DNA of 59,811 nt from Anaerotalea alkaliphila (GCF_010179735.1 NZ_JAAEEH010000017.1:1-59811); one strand, 5' to 3'. Numbered from the stretch's first letter, positions 35,906 to 44,914 are shown. Numbers and translations: made by a program. The notes: a model not told the origin generated them from the letters alone.

Positions 35906-36550
35906 ATGAAGTTCTACGATGTATCCATGACCATAGAGGAAGGCATGCAGGTGTACAAGAACAAGCCGGAAAAGCAACCCCGGTTCGCCAACCTGGCGAA
36001 CCATCCCCAGAACCATCTCCATGAGACCCAGCTGACCATGGAGATGCACTGCGGAACCCACATCGACATGCCCCTGCACATGATCCCCGGGGGAGACGTG
36101 CTGGACAGTTTCGACATCAGGACCATGCTGTCCAGATGCAAGGTGTTCGACATGACAGGGCTTGCGGAGCCGAAAATCACCGCTGAGGACCTCCGGGGGC
36201 TGGAAATCCGGGAGGGGGACTTCCTGCTGTTCAAGACGACCAACTCCCTGGTGGAAACCTTTGTGGACGACTTCGTCTATCTGGAAACCTCCGGAGCCGC
36301 CTATCTCAAGGAGAAGGGGATCAAAGGCGTGGGGATCGACGGGCTGGGCATCGAAAGGGCCCAGAAGGACCACAGCACCCACATCCAGCTGCTGGAGGAC
36401 GGCATCGTGATCCTGGAAGGGTTGCGTCTGAAGGAGGTCCCTCCAGGAGAATACCGTCTGATGGCCCTGCCCTTGAAAATCCGGAGCGTGGAAGGCGCAC
36501 CGGTCCGGGCGGTGCTGGTGGAAGGGGACCTGCTGGAACTGTTTGCCTGA
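35906..36550 (+). CDS. Cyclase family metal-dependent hydrolase
   Basis: A 214-residue member of the cyclase/kynurenine-formamidase superfamily with the metal motif HCGTHIDMPLH (His48, His52, Asp54, His58) and the second patch GVGIDGLGIERAQKDHSTH. Members hydrolyse amide or imide bonds, for instance formylkynurenine. Actual substrate unknown. GGAGGCGAGGAG precedes the ATG. Likely co-transcribed with zwf; a link to sugar metabolism is not evident. Confidence 0.9.
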   Translation: MKFYDVSMTIEEGMQVYKNKPEKQPRFANLANHPQNHLHETQLTMEMHCGTHIDMPLHMIPGGDVLDSFDIRTMLSRCKVFDMTGLAEPKITAEDLRGLEIREGDFLLFKTTNSLVETFVDDFVYLETSGAAYLKEKGIKGVGIDGLGIERAQKDHSTHIQLLEDGIVILEGLRLKEVPPGEYRLMALPLKIRSVEGAPVRAVLVEGDLLELFA

Positions 36551-36635
36551 AAAAATGTACTGGATTTTCACAAGCATTTATGGTATGCTGAAAATACTTT
36601 GAATATCAAAATACTTTTTAATGAGGAGCATGACC

Positions 36636-37709
36636 ATGAGTATACCTTCCCTTACAATAAGAGACTTGACGATTCCCGTGCCGATCATCCAAGGCGGCAT
36701 GGGCGTGGGCGTATCCGGCTGGAGGCTGGCGGCGGCTGTGGCCAACGAAGGCGGTGTGGGTGTCATATCCGGCGCCCAGATCGGCTACCAGGAAGAGGAT
36801 TTTGAAAAGAATCCCCTGGCTGCCAACATCCGCGCCCTCCGCAAACAGATCCGGCTGGCAAGGGAACATTGCCCCACGGGAGCCATCGGCGTGAACCTGA
36901 TGGTCGCCATGCGGAATTATGCGGAGTATGCCAAGGTCGCGGTGGAGGAAAAGGTGGACATGATCATCTCCGGTGCGGGACTGCCCATCGAATTACCGGA
37001 GTACGCCAAGGGAACGGGAACCAAAATGGTGCCCATCGTCAGTTCCCTCCGGGCGGCCCAGCTTATCATCCGCCAATGGAACAAGAAGTACGATGTGGAT
37101 CCGGACGCCATCATTGTGGAGGGCTCCGAGGCGGGGGGACACCTGGGATTCAGGCGGGATGAGCTGGAGGAAGGGAAGTCCCCCCAGCTGAAGGAGATCG
37201 TCTCCGAGCTGATCGCCCATTTCGATGCCCTGAAGAAGAACATCCCCGTCATCGCCGCCGGAGGCATCTTCGACGGCAAGGACATCGCCCAGTACCTGAA
37301 GCTGGGAGCCAAGGGAGTCCAGATGGCCACCCGGTTCGTGGCCACCCACGAGTGCGACGCCAGCGACGCTTACAAGCAGGCTTACCTGGACAGCAAGCAG
37401 GAGGATATCGGCATCATGCTGAGCCCCGTGGGGCTGCCTGGCAGGGCCATCATGAACGATTTCATCCAGCGGGTGGAGCAGGGGGAGAAGGTCAAGGTGA
37501 CCAAGTGCTACCAATGCGTGCACAAATGCGACCCCAAGACCACACCCTTCTGCATCACGAAGGCCCTGGTGAACGCGGTCAAGGGGGACACGGAGGAAGG
37601 GCTGGTGTTTGTGGGCAGCAATGCCTACAAGCTGGACAAGATCGTTTCCGTCAAAGAACTGATGGACACTTTGAAGGACGAATTGGATGTTGCGTTGTCC
37701 GTGCAATGA
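36636..37709 (+). CDS. Nitronate monooxygenase-like FMN protein
   Basis: A 357-residue TIM-barrel flavoprotein of the NMO / 2-nitropropane dioxygenase / FabK superfamily: PVPIIQGGMGVGVSG near residues 14-28, EGSEAGGHLG with the active-site histidine and AAGGIFDGKDIAQYLKLGA for phosphate binding. A C-terminal cysteine cluster (CYQCVHKCDPKTTPFC) is seen in clostridial members. It could oxidise nitronates or act as an enoyl-ACP reductase (FabK); no fatty-acid genes adjoin it, so I prefer NMO-like. AGGAG is seven bases before the ATG at 36636; in-frame ATGs at 36621 and 36630 are less likely. Confidence 0.88.
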   Translation: MSIPSLTIRDLTIPVPIIQGGMGVGVSGWRLAAAVANEGGVGVISGAQIGYQEEDFEKNPLAANIRALRKQIRLAREHCPTGAIGVNLMVAMRNYAEYAKVAVEEKVDMIISGAGLPIELPEYAKGTGTKMVPIVSSLRAAQLIIRQWNKKYDVDPDAIIVEGSEAGGHLGFRRDELEEGKSPQLKEIVSELIAHFDALKKNIPVIAAGGIFDGKDIAQYLKLGAKGVQMATRFVATHECDASDAYKQAYLDSKQEDIGIMLSPVGLPGRAIMNDFIQRVEQGEKVKVTKCYQCVHKCDPKTTPFCITKALVNAVKGDTEEGLVFVGSNAYKLDKIVSVKELMDTLKDELDVALSVQ

Positions 37710-37717
37710 AATTTCGC

Positions 37718-37746
37718 TTGACAAAGCTACGGGAGTTGCATAAAAT
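37718..37746 (+). promoter_or_regulatory. hisS-aspS promoter
   Basis: TTGACA (37718-37723), 17 bases, TAAAAT (37741-37746). Transcription should start near 37753, giving a leader of about 240 bases. Confidence 0.9.
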
Positions 37747-37752
37747 ATTAAC

Positions 37753-37951
37753 TATTGCAGCAGTATGCCATACGTTGATGAAGAGAGTAGACCAGGGAAC
37801 TCTTCGGAGTGTTGTGTTGAAGCGGTAGGCCGCGGGGGGCAATTGTCTGGTCCGCGTTTTTGGACCCTGGATGCAGGGAGCAGGACGCTCCTTGGGGTGG
37901 CACCGCGGGTAAACGTCCCGTCCCTTGATCATCAAGGGACGGGACGTTTTT
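37753..37951 (+). promoter_or_regulatory. Compact T-box leader upstream of hisS-aspS
   Basis: The 3' half is canonical: stem III-like CCCTG-GATG-CAGGG, a second hairpin GGAGC/GCTCC, T-box GGGTGGCACCGCG (37895-37907) and a terminator with perfect 19-base arms (37911-37929, 37931-37949) plus T run. The 5' half starts with AAGAGAGTAG but is only about 110 bases long, folds into small hairpins, and I find neither the usual AG-bulge/distal loop nor a clear specifier. The bulge TGGC would pair with a discriminator G, as in tRNA-Asp; tRNA-His has C. Hence aspartate sensing by inference. Confidence 0.85.
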
Positions 37952-37994
37952 ATGTGATGGAAAGTTTTTCTTAAATAGGAAAAGGAGTGGAACT

Positions 37995-39275
37995 ATGTTG
38001 ACGAAAGCACCCAGAGGGACAAGCGACCTCTACGGCAGCGCCATGGAGGCATGGCAGGGGCTGGAGGAAAAGATCCGGATCCAGTGCGCCGCCTATGGCT
38101 TCAAGGAAATCAGAACACCTGTTTTCGAGCATACCGAGCTTTTCCAGCGGGGGGTCGGGGAAACCACAGACATCGTGCAGAAGGAGATGTACACCTTCCA
38201 GGACAAGAAGGGGAGGAGCCTGACCCTGAAGCCCGAAGGGACCGCTGGGGTGGTCCGGGCGTATCTGGAGCAGAAGATGTATGCGGACACCCAGCCCACC
38301 AAGCTCTTTTACTTCACACCGGCCTTCAGGTACGAGAAGCCCCAGGCGGGCAGGATGCGCCAGTTCCATCAGTTCGGGGTGGAGCTGTTCGGGTCCGGGG
38401 AGCCGGCGGCGGATGCGGAGGTCATCGCCCTGGCCAGCCAGATGCTGGACCGGCTGGGGATCCGGAATGTGGAGCTGCAGGTCAACAGCCTGGGAGGCGG
38501 TGCCTGCAGACAGAACTACAACAGAATGCTGGAAGGTTTCCTGCAGGAGCATCGGGAAGGCCTCTGCGAGACATGCAGGGAGCGGATGGAGCGCAACCCG
38601 CTCCGGGTGCTGGACTGCAAGGTTCCCAGCTGCCAGGAGGTCATGAAGGACGCGCCCCTGATCATCGACAACCTGGGACCGGAATGCAGGGAGCATTTCG
38701 AAAAGACCCTGGGCCTTTTGGACGCCATGGGGATTCCCTATGCGGTGAACCCCTGGATCGTCCGGGGGTTGGACTATTACACCAAGACGGTCTTCGAGTT
38801 CGTCTCCAAGGAGATCGGCGCCCAGGGAACCGTCTGCGGCGGAGGCAGGTACGACAACCTGATCCAGGAATGTGGAGGGGACCCCACGCCAGCGGTGGGC
38901 TTCGGCGCCGGCATCGAACGGCTGCTGATGACCATGGAGAAGTCGGGAGCCATCACCCATAAGGCCCCCGGCGTGGACCTCTACATCGCCCACATGGGAC
39001 CCCAGGCCCAGGCGAAGGCCTTCGCACTGGCCCAGAGCCTGCGGGGGCAGGACCACCATGTGGAAACGGACCTGCTGGGGAAAAGCGTGAAGGCCCAGAT
39101 GAAGCAGGCGAACCGGCTGGGAGCCAGGCGCTCCATGGTCGTCGGGGATACGGAGCTTGCGCAGGGCGCCGCCCAGGTCAAGGACATGGAAACGGGAGCC
39201 CAGGAAACGGTGGCTTTTGACGGATTGGCAAACTATTTGATGCGACAGAAAAGCATAGAACCAGGAGGAAATTAA
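37995..39275 (+). CDS. hisS: Histidyl-tRNA synthetase
   Basis: Class II synthetase charging tRNA-His. The 426-residue protein begins APRGTSDLYG, has motif 2 around FRYEKPQAGRMRQFHQFGVE, the histidine-binding signatures RGLDYYTKTVFEF and GGGRYD, and a C-terminal anticodon-binding domain from about residue 325. AAAGGAG precedes the ATG. The aspS start codon follows the stop immediately, the usual hisS-aspS tandem, here under T-box control. Confidence 0.97.
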   Translation: MLTKAPRGTSDLYGSAMEAWQGLEEKIRIQCAAYGFKEIRTPVFEHTELFQRGVGETTDIVQKEMYTFQDKKGRSLTLKPEGTAGVVRAYLEQKMYADTQPTKLFYFTPAFRYEKPQAGRMRQFHQFGVELFGSGEPAADAEVIALASQMLDRLGIRNVELQVNSLGGGACRQNYNRMLEGFLQEHREGLCETCRERMERNPLRVLDCKVPSCQEVMKDAPLIIDNLGPECREHFEKTLGLLDAMGIPYAVNPWIVRGLDYYTKTVFEFVSKEIGAQGTVCGGGRYDNLIQECGGDPTPAVGFGAGIERLLMTMEKSGAITHKAPGVDLYIAHMGPQAQAKAFALAQSLRGQDHHVETDLLGKSVKAQMKQANRLGARRSMVVGDTELAQGAAQVKDMETGAQETVAFDGLANYLMRQKSIEPGGN

Positions 39276-41072
39276 ATGAGCGAATCGATGGCTGGGTTGA
39301 AGAGAACCCGATATTGTGCGAATGTAGGAGAAGAACTGATTGGAAGCCAGGTGACAGTCATGGGATGGGTCCAGAAACGCAGGGACCTGGGAGGCGTGGT
39401 GTTCGTCGACCTTAGGGACAGGACCGGCCTTCTGCAGATCGTGTTCGACATGGAGACCATCGGCGCCGAGGGATTCAAGAAGGCGGAACACATCCGCAGC
39501 GAATTTGTCATCGCCGTAGAAGGCATGGTGGAAAAAAGGGATCCGGAGACGGTCAATCCCAACATTCCCACGGGCATCCTGGAAGTGCGGGCATCGGGCC
39601 TCAGGATCCTTTCCGAAGCGGAGACGCCTCCCTTCATGATCGAGGAGAATTCCAAGGTCAAGGAGGAGCTTCGCCTGAAGTACCGGTACCTGGACCTGCG
39701 CAGACCCGACCTGCAGCGGAACATGATGCTGCGGCACCAGGTGGCCAACTTGTCCAGGAATTTCCTCAACGACCAGGGGTTCCTGGACATCGAGACGCCC
39801 ATGCTGACGAAGAGCACGCCGGAAGGCGCCAGGGACTATCTGGTGCCCAGCCGTGTCCATGGCGGGCATTTCTATGCCCTGCCCCAGTCCCCCCAGATCT
39901 TCAAGCAGCTGCTGATGCTCTCCGGTTACGACAAGTATTACCAGATCACCAAATGCTTCCGGGATGAGGACCTGCGTGCGGACCGGCAGCCTGAATTCAC
40001 CCAGATCGACATGGAGCTCTCCTTCGTGGATGTGGACGACGTCATCGGTGTGAATGAAGCCCTTCTCCAGAAGATGTTCAAGGACGCCATCGGTGTGGAG
40101 GTGCCCCTTCCCATCGAGAGGCTCACCTACCAGGACGCCATGGACCGGTTCGGCAGCGACAAGCCTGACCTGCGCTTCGGCATGGAGCTGGTGGATGTTT
40201 CCGATGTGGTCAGGGACTGCGGCTTCAAGGTCTTCGACGGAGCCATCGGTGCCGGCGGAAGTGTGCGCGGCATCAACGCCAAGGGATGCGGCGACTTCCC
40301 CAGAAGGCAGATCGACGCCCTGGGGGAAGCGGCCGTGGAGTATGGCGCCAAGGGGATGGCCTGGATTGCGATCAACGAGGACGGCACCTACAAGTCCGCC
40401 ATCACCAAATTCCTCCGGGAGGAGACCGTGGAGGCCATCGTTGCCAAGCTGGAAGGAAAGCCCGGCGACCTGCTGCTCTTCTGTGCGGACAACAACGAAG
40501 TTGTGTACAACACCTTGGGCAACCTCCGTCTGGACCTGGCCGAGAAACTGGAGCTTCTGGACAAGAACACCTTCAAGTTCGTCTGGGTCACGGATTTTCC
40601 CCTGTTGGAGTACAACAAGGAGCACAAGCGCTATGTGGCAAAACACCATCCCTTCACCATGCCCATGGAAGAGGACCTGCATCTCCTGGAGACGGCGCCG
40701 GAAATGGTCCGCGCCAAAGCCTATGACATCGTTCTGAACGGAAACGAAATCGGCGGCGGAAGCATCCGGATCCACCAGAGGGACATCCAGGAGAAGATGT
40801 TCGCGGCCCTTGGATTCAGCAAGGAGGAGGCCTATGAACGCTTCGGCTTCCTGCTGAACGCCTTCAAGTACGGCGTGCCCCCCCATGGAGGACTGGCCTA
40901 TGGGCTGGACAGGATCGTGATGCTCATGTGCGGATCGGACAGCATCCGCGAGGTCATCGCATTCCCCAAGATCAAGGACGCATCCTGTCCCATGACGGAA
41001 GCCCCGGGCACGGTGGAGAAGAAACAGCTGGAAGAGCTCTCAATCAAAGTGGACATTCTTGAGTTGACGTAG
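39276..41072 (+). CDS. aspS: Aspartyl-tRNA synthetase (bacterial type)
   Basis: The 598-residue class II enzyme has an N-terminal OB fold, catalytic motifs TPEGARDYLVPSR, FRDEDLRADRQPEFTQID (motif 2) and GLDRIVML (motif 3), and the bacterial GAD insertion (about 290-420). In the tRNA-binding loop it reads RRDLGGVVF: the leucine there is the form of discriminating AspRS, whereas non-discriminating ones usually have histidine. It therefore probably makes only Asp-tRNA-Asp. Ribosome binding site AGGAGG lies in the hisS end. Confidence 0.97.
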   Translation: MSESMAGLKRTRYCANVGEELIGSQVTVMGWVQKRRDLGGVVFVDLRDRTGLLQIVFDMETIGAEGFKKAEHIRSEFVIAVEGMVEKRDPETVNPNIPTGILEVRASGLRILSEAETPPFMIEENSKVKEELRLKYRYLDLRRPDLQRNMMLRHQVANLSRNFLNDQGFLDIETPMLTKSTPEGARDYLVPSRVHGGHFYALPQSPQIFKQLLMLSGYDKYYQITKCFRDEDLRADRQPEFTQIDMELSFVDVDDVIGVNEALLQKMFKDAIGVEVPLPIERLTYQDAMDRFGSDKPDLRFGMELVDVSDVVRDCGFKVFDGAIGAGGSVRGINAKGCGDFPRRQIDALGEAAVEYGAKGMAWIAINEDGTYKSAITKFLREETVEAIVAKLEGKPGDLLLFCADNNEVVYNTLGNLRLDLAEKLELLDKNTFKFVWVTDFPLLEYNKEHKRYVAKHHPFTMPMEEDLHLLETAPEMVRAKAYDIVLNGNEIGGGSIRIHQRDIQEKMFAALGFSKEEAYERFGFLLNAFKYGVPPHGGLAYGLDRIVMLMCGSDSIREVIAFPKIKDASCPMTEAPGTVEKKQLEELSIKVDILELT

Positions 41073-41078
41073 TATAAT
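41050..41078 (+). promoter_or_regulatory. Promoter at the end of aspS
   Basis: TGGACA (41050-41055), 17 bases, TATAAT (41073-41078). The predicted start point near 41085 is only 24 bases before the terminator hairpin, so most transcripts would be about 55 bases long unless they read through into the rseC-like gene. Confidence 0.65.
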
Positions 41079-41108
41079 TATAAGAGAGCTATAAATGCTC
41101 CATGTGAA

Positions 41109-41138
41109 GCAAAAGCCCTCATCCCAGAGGGCTTTTGC
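41109..41138 (+). terminator. hisS-aspS terminator
   Basis: GCAAAAGCCCTC (41109-41120) and GAGGGCTTTTGC (41127-41138) with a six-base loop; the T run lies on the 3' arm. Confidence 0.8.
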
Positions 41139-41182
41139 CATCCAGGGAAACGGGTGTCGCATCGTGAAAAGGAGATGGTCAT

Positions 41183-41650
41183 ATGGCAGAACTGGGACAA
41201 GTGATGGAGATCAAGGGCAACCATGCCATAGTGCGCCTGGAGAGGCAGGAAGCCTGCGCCAAGTGCCAAGCCTGCACCCTAGGTACGGAAGTGAAGGACA
41301 TGATTCTGGAGACGGAGAACCTCTGCGGGGCAAAGGTGAACGACATTGTGGAAGTGTCTTTGGACGAAGGCAACTTCATCAAGGCGGTCGCCATCATGTA
41401 CGTCCTGCCCTTCCTTGGTTTGGTCGCCGGTTTGGGATTGGGCTATCTGATCGGTCAAGGGATCAACCCCGGCTTGGTGGAGATCATAGCCGTGATCGGG
41501 GGATTCCTGCTGATGGCGGTTGTCTTCCTGGTCATCCGGGCCAACGAACCGAAATTCCGGACCAAGAAATACAGGCCTTCGGCCGTCAGGGTGGCCTTCG
41601 ACGGATACGAGGACCTGGGCGTCAAGGAAACGGAACAGCAGAGCGAATGA
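41183..41650 (+). CDS. rseC: RseC/MucC-like SoxR-reducing system protein
   Basis: A 155-residue membrane protein: N-terminal domain with cysteines 25, 28, 31 (CAKCQAC) and 48, two membrane helices (about 67-88 and 95-117), and a polar tail. RseC-family proteins are linked to Rnf-type electron transfer and SoxR reduction in other bacteria. No rnf genes adjoin it here, so the partner is unknown. AAAAGGAG precedes the ATG. Expression depends on the promoter at 41050 reading through a terminator, or on an undetected one. Confidence 0.88.
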   Translation: MAELGQVMEIKGNHAIVRLERQEACAKCQACTLGTEVKDMILETENLCGAKVNDIVEVSLDEGNFIKAVAIMYVLPFLGLVAGLGLGYLIGQGINPGLVEIIAVIGGFLLMAVVFLVIRANEPKFRTKKYRPSAVRVAFDGYEDLGVKETEQQSE

Positions 41651-41665
41651 TGAAGCGGACTTCCG

Positions 41666-41694
41666 GTTCGCCCCTTCCCAGGGGCGAACTTTTC
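41666..41694 (+). terminator. Terminator after the rseC-like gene
   Basis: GTTCGCCCC (41666-41674) and GGGGCGAAC (41681-41689), then TTTTCT. Confidence 0.9.
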
Positions 41695-41711
41695 TGTGGA
41701 ACAAAAAAAGA

Positions 41712-41740
41712 TTGTTCGAATATTCCCGGTATGCTATAAT
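41712..41740 (+). promoter_or_regulatory. glyA promoter
   Basis: TTGTTC (41712-41717), 17 bases, TATAAT (41735-41740). The leader of about 67 bases shows no recognisable riboswitch. Confidence 0.83.
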
Positions 41741-41813
41741 GTTTTTTAAATCCGCGGCTTTACACGCATGCGGCGGCATCGACAATGAAGACGCTAAGTA
41801 TGGAGGAAATCAA

Positions 41814-43049
41814 ATGTATTCTTTTGAAGAAGTGAAGCTGGTTGATCCCGCGTTGGCGGAAGCCATGCATAAAGAAATCAACCGTCAGCAATCCAACATC
41901 GAACTGATCGCATCGGAGAATTTCGTGTCCAAAGCGGTCATGGCAGCCATGGGAAGTCCTTTGACCAACAAGTACGCGGAAGGCTATCCGGGCAAAAGGT
42001 ATTATGGCGGTTGCGAATTTGTGGACATCGCCGAGGACCTGGCCAGGGACCGCGCAAAAGAGATATTTGGTGCCGACCACGCCAATGTCCAACCCCATTC
42101 TGGCGCCCAGGCAAATATGGCCGTGTTCTTCGCGGTACTCAACCCCGGCGACACCATCATGGGCATGAACCTGAGCCACGGCGGACATCTGACCCACGGC
42201 AGCCCGGTGAACATTTCGGGCAAGGAATACAAGGTGGTTCCCTATGGCGTGAACAAGGATGGGTACATCGACTACGACGAACTGATGAAGATCGCACAGG
42301 AGACCAGGCCCAAGCTGATCATCGCAGGGGCCAGCGCCTATTCCAGGACCATCGATTTCGCCAAATTCAGGGAAGCGGCGGATGCCGTGGGCGCCTACCT
42401 GATGGTGGACATGGCCCACATCGCCGGCCTGGTTGCGGCGGGCCTCCATCCCAATCCGGTACCGTATGCGGATTTCGTCACCACCACCACCCACAAGACC
42501 CTCCGGGGTCCCCGTGGAGGCATGATCCTGTGCAGGGAAGAGTATGCAAAAATGATCGACAAGGCCGTGTTCCCAGGCATCCAGGGCGGTCCCCTGATGC
42601 ACGTGATTGCAGCCAAGGCCGTGAACTTCAAGGAAGCCCTCACGGAGGAGTTCAAGCAGTACCAGAAGCAGATCGTGGCCAATGCGGCCGCCCTCGCCAA
42701 GGCGCTGATGGCAAAAGGCTTCAACCTGGTGTCCGGAGGCACGGACAACCATCTGATGCTGGTGGACCTGCAGAACATGGACATCACCGGAAAGGAGGCG
42801 GAAAAGCTTCTGGATGCGGTGGGTGTCACCTGCAACAAGAACACCATACCCTTCGACCCCCAGAGTCCCTTCGTGACCAGCGGAATCCGCCTGGGCACAC
42901 CGGCCGTCACCTCCAGAGGCATGCTGGAAGCGGACATGGAAGTGGTGGCGGAAGTCATCCGTCTGGCCATCACGGATTTCGAGAACAGCCAGGAGAAGGC
43001 AAGAGCCATGGTCAAAGAGCTCACCGCCAAGTATCCCTTGGACATCTGA
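41814..43049 (+). CDS. glyA: Serine hydroxymethyltransferase
   Basis: PLP enzyme interconverting serine and glycine with tetrahydrofolate, main source of one-carbon units. The 411-residue protein has the family signatures [27 protein letters not shown] and the PLP-lysine motif [13 protein letters not shown] (about residue 226). GGAGGAAATCAA precedes the ATG at 41814. Monocistronic, with its own promoter and terminator. Confidence 0.97.
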   Translation: MYSFEEVKLVDPALAEAMHKEINRQQSNIELIASENFVSKAVMAAMGSPLTNKYAEGYPGKRYYGGCEFVDIAEDLARDRAKEIFGADHANVQPHSGAQANMAVFFAVLNPGDTIMGMNLSHGGHLTHGSPVNISGKEYKVVPYGVNKDGYIDYDELMKIAQETRPKLIIAGASAYSRTIDFAKFREAADAVGAYLMVDMAHIAGLVAAGLHPNPVPYADFVTTTTHKTLRGPRGGMILCREEYAKMIDKAVFPGIQGGPLMHVIAAKAVNFKEALTEEFKQYQKQIVANAAALAKALMAKGFNLVSGGTDNHLMLVDLQNMDITGKEAEKLLDAVGVTCNKNTIPFDPQSPFVTSGIRLGTPAVTSRGMLEADMEVVAEVIRLAITDFENSQEKARAMVKELTAKYPLDI

Positions 43050-43071
43050 CCAAGCTTTCCTGCCCTATAGA

Positions 43072-43118
43072 AAAAGGAGTTCCGCAACCACCGTCAGGCC
43101 GGTTGCGGAACTCCTTTT
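43072..43118. terminator. Bidirectional terminator between glyA and the LUD gene
   Basis: Perfect 18-base arms (43072-43089 and 43101-43118), AAAAGG at one end and CCTTTT at the other, around an 11-base loop. Confidence 0.9.
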
Positions 43119-43136
43119 CAATTGGGGACGGATGTC

Positions 43137-43772
43137 CTAGAATCCCAGCTCTTCCCCCACAAGGACCACATGGATCCGGTCCTTGGGTTTGGACATGCGG
43201 GTGACCACCGTCTGGCAGCAGATGCAGTCCTCCGCAAGGCAGTGGTGGCATTTGCCGGTTTCCACGCAAGGGGTGTTTTTGCCCAGCCGCATGGTGTTGG
43301 GGGGGGCGGCGAAGGTCCGCACCCGTTGGATGGCGCTTGCCTCGTCCGGGGCGACCTTGTTCATGCCGGCAACGATGATGACTTTCCGGGGACCGTAAAT
43401 CATGGCCGCCACCCGGTTTCCCGTACCATCCACGTTCACCAGCTTCCCGTCCAGGGTGATGGCGTTGCTGCCCATAAGATAGTAGTCCACGGAGAAGGTG
43501 TCCCGGTGGAACTGTTCCATGGCCACAGGGGTCTTTGCCTGGCTGCGCTCCATCAGGGTCAGGTCCCGCTCCCGCAGGACATCCAGGATGCCGGTTTGGG
43601 TCAGGGTCATGGAGCCGCCGGAGCCGACTGTCGTCCCATCCGGAATCATGGAGGAAACCAGCTCCCTCGCCTCGTCGGCGGTCTCCACATAATGTCCGGT
43701 GATGTTCCTCTTCTCCATGGCTTTGATGACGGTATGGGCTTGTTTGGCGTAGAATTCCTTCTTTGGATGCAT
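43137..43772 (-). CDS. LUD domain (DUF162, LutC-like) protein
   Basis: A 211-residue stand-alone LUD protein: MHPKKEFYAKQAHTVIKAME start, VGSGGSMTLTQTGILD and a cysteine-rich stretch GKCHHCLAEDCICC near the C-terminus. LUD proteins include LutC of L-lactate oxidation, but single-gene forms with this cysteine cluster have no assigned substrate. AAAGGAG precedes the ATG. It is the third gene of the azlC-azlD transcript, 44 bases after azlD. Confidence 0.9.
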   Translation of the reverse strand: MHPKKEFYAKQAHTVIKAMEKRNITGHYVETADEARELVSSMIPDGTTVGSGGSMTLTQTGILDVLRERDLTLMERSQAKTPVAMEQFHRDTFSVDYYLMGSNAITLDGKLVNVDGTGNRVAAMIYGPRKVIIVAGMNKVAPDEASAIQRVRTFAAPPNTMRLGKNTPCVETGKCHHCLAEDCICCQTVVTRMSKPKDRIHVVLVGEELGF

Positions 43773-43816
43773 GGGTGCTCCTTTCGCAGTGTTGCAGGGT
43801 CGGAAGGGTGGGCAGG

Positions 43817-44125
43817 TTACAGGAGAAGCCTTTCGGCCAGGTATACGGCGCCGACGGCCGCCAGGGTAACGGTGAGCAGGCTTTTCTCCCGATAGGCCAG
43901 GAGGAAGGCCACGGCGCATCCGGCGGCCGCGGAGAGGGTGCTTCCCGTGGACTCGAAGATGCCCGGGAAGGTCATGGCTCCCAGGACGGTGAAGGGGATG
44001 TAGTCCAGGAAGCTGCGGATCCGCCGGTTTTTCAGGTGCCGCCGGAAGAAGGTGAGGGGGGCCATCCGGATGAGGTAGGTGGAAAGGGCCATCAGCAGGA
44101 TGCCCCCCAGATAGTAGCTAGGCAA
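43817..44125 (-). CDS. azlD: Branched-chain amino acid exporter small subunit AzlD
   Basis: A 102-residue protein of three or four membrane spans of the AzlD family: YLIRMAPLTFFRRHLKNRRI and a loop with YIPFTVLGAMTFPGIF. Pairs with AzlC to export branched-chain amino acids or analogues. Its ATG overlaps the azlC stop by eight bases. Presence close to ilv genes on the chromosome supports the role. Confidence 0.9.
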   Translation of the reverse strand: MPSYYLGGILLMALSTYLIRMAPLTFFRRHLKNRRIRSFLDYIPFTVLGAMTFPGIFESTGSTLSAAAGCAVAFLLAYREKSLLTVTLAAVGAVYLAERLLL

Positions 44126-44822
44126 CTTCCTCCACCTCCTTCGGGAAAAGCCAGGCGCCTGCCAGGGAGGCTCCGGCGGCCGACAGGATCATGCTGTAGC
44201 CGCCGCCCAGTCCCTGGAGGAAGGGGGCGTACCGGAAGAAGGTGCTGAAGGCGACCGCCAGAAGCACCACCAGGAGCACGTCCCGGGAGCGTTTGGCCAC
44301 GGGCAGCACCAGGGCGATGAACATGCCGTAGAGCGCGATGCCGGCCGCACTCTGCATCCGGGGGGTGAGCAGGGCGTCGGCGGCGGCACCCAGGAAAGTG
44401 CCCAAGGCCCAGCCCAGGTAGGGGATGGACATGAGGCCGGCCATATAGGGGAAGGTCACTTCCTTTTCCTCCAGGGACGCCACCGTGAAGGTCTCGTCCG
44501 TGATCCCGAAGGACATCAGGGCCCTGTGGGGTCTGGAAAGGCCGGCGGAGACCTTCTGGGCCAGGGAAAGGGACATCAGGGCGTAGCGGCTGTTGATCAC
44601 CATGGTGGCCAGAAGGAGTTCAAGATATCCTGCGGAACTGAACAGCAGGAGGGTGCCGGCGAATTGTCCGGCGGAGGTCAGGTTCGTCATGGACATGAGC
44701 ACCACCAAGCCGATGGGCATGCCGCCTCCAGCGGCCAGGATGCCATAGGTGAAGGATACGGAAATGTACCCCAGGCCGATGGGCACCCCATGGCGCAATC
44801 CGGTGGAAAAATCGTTTTTCAT
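44118..44822 (-). CDS. azlC: Branched-chain amino acid exporter large subunit AzlC
   Basis: A 234-residue polytopic membrane protein (LIV-E family, cf. BrnF): FSTGLRHGVPIGLGYISVSFTYG at the N-terminus, then MTNLTSAGQFAG and the patch SFGITDETFTVA. With AzlD it forms an amino-acid exporter. The ATG at 44822 has AGGA upstream. First gene of azlC-azlD-LUD, with a promoter divergent from topB. Confidence 0.92.
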   Translation of the reverse strand: MKNDFSTGLRHGVPIGLGYISVSFTYGILAAGGGMPIGLVVLMSMTNLTSAGQFAGTLLLFSSAGYLELLLATMVINSRYALMSLSLAQKVSAGLSRPHRALMSFGITDETFTVASLEEKEVTFPYMAGLMSIPYLGWALGTFLGAAADALLTPRMQSAAGIALYGMFIALVLPVAKRSRDVLLVVLLAVAFSTFFRYAPFLQGLGGGYSMILSAAGASLAGAWLFPKEVEEVA

Positions 44823-44884
44823 GTTGGGTCCTGGCTTTCTATGGATATTGGGCGATGGGGAAGTGCCCCCGGACGCCAAGTCCC

Positions 44885-44914
44885 ATTATACCATCGATGG
44901 AGAGGGGCTGCCAA
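44885..44914 (-). promoter_or_regulatory. azlC promoter
   Basis: Minus strand TTGGCA (44909-44914), 18 bases, TATAAT (44885-44890). Confidence 0.8.

Noticed and set aside
36567-36589. TTCACAA near the nitronate-monooxygenase-like gene as a Rex half site, and a promoter there
   Set aside because: No matching second half and only a poor -35/-10 combination; not strong enough to annotate.
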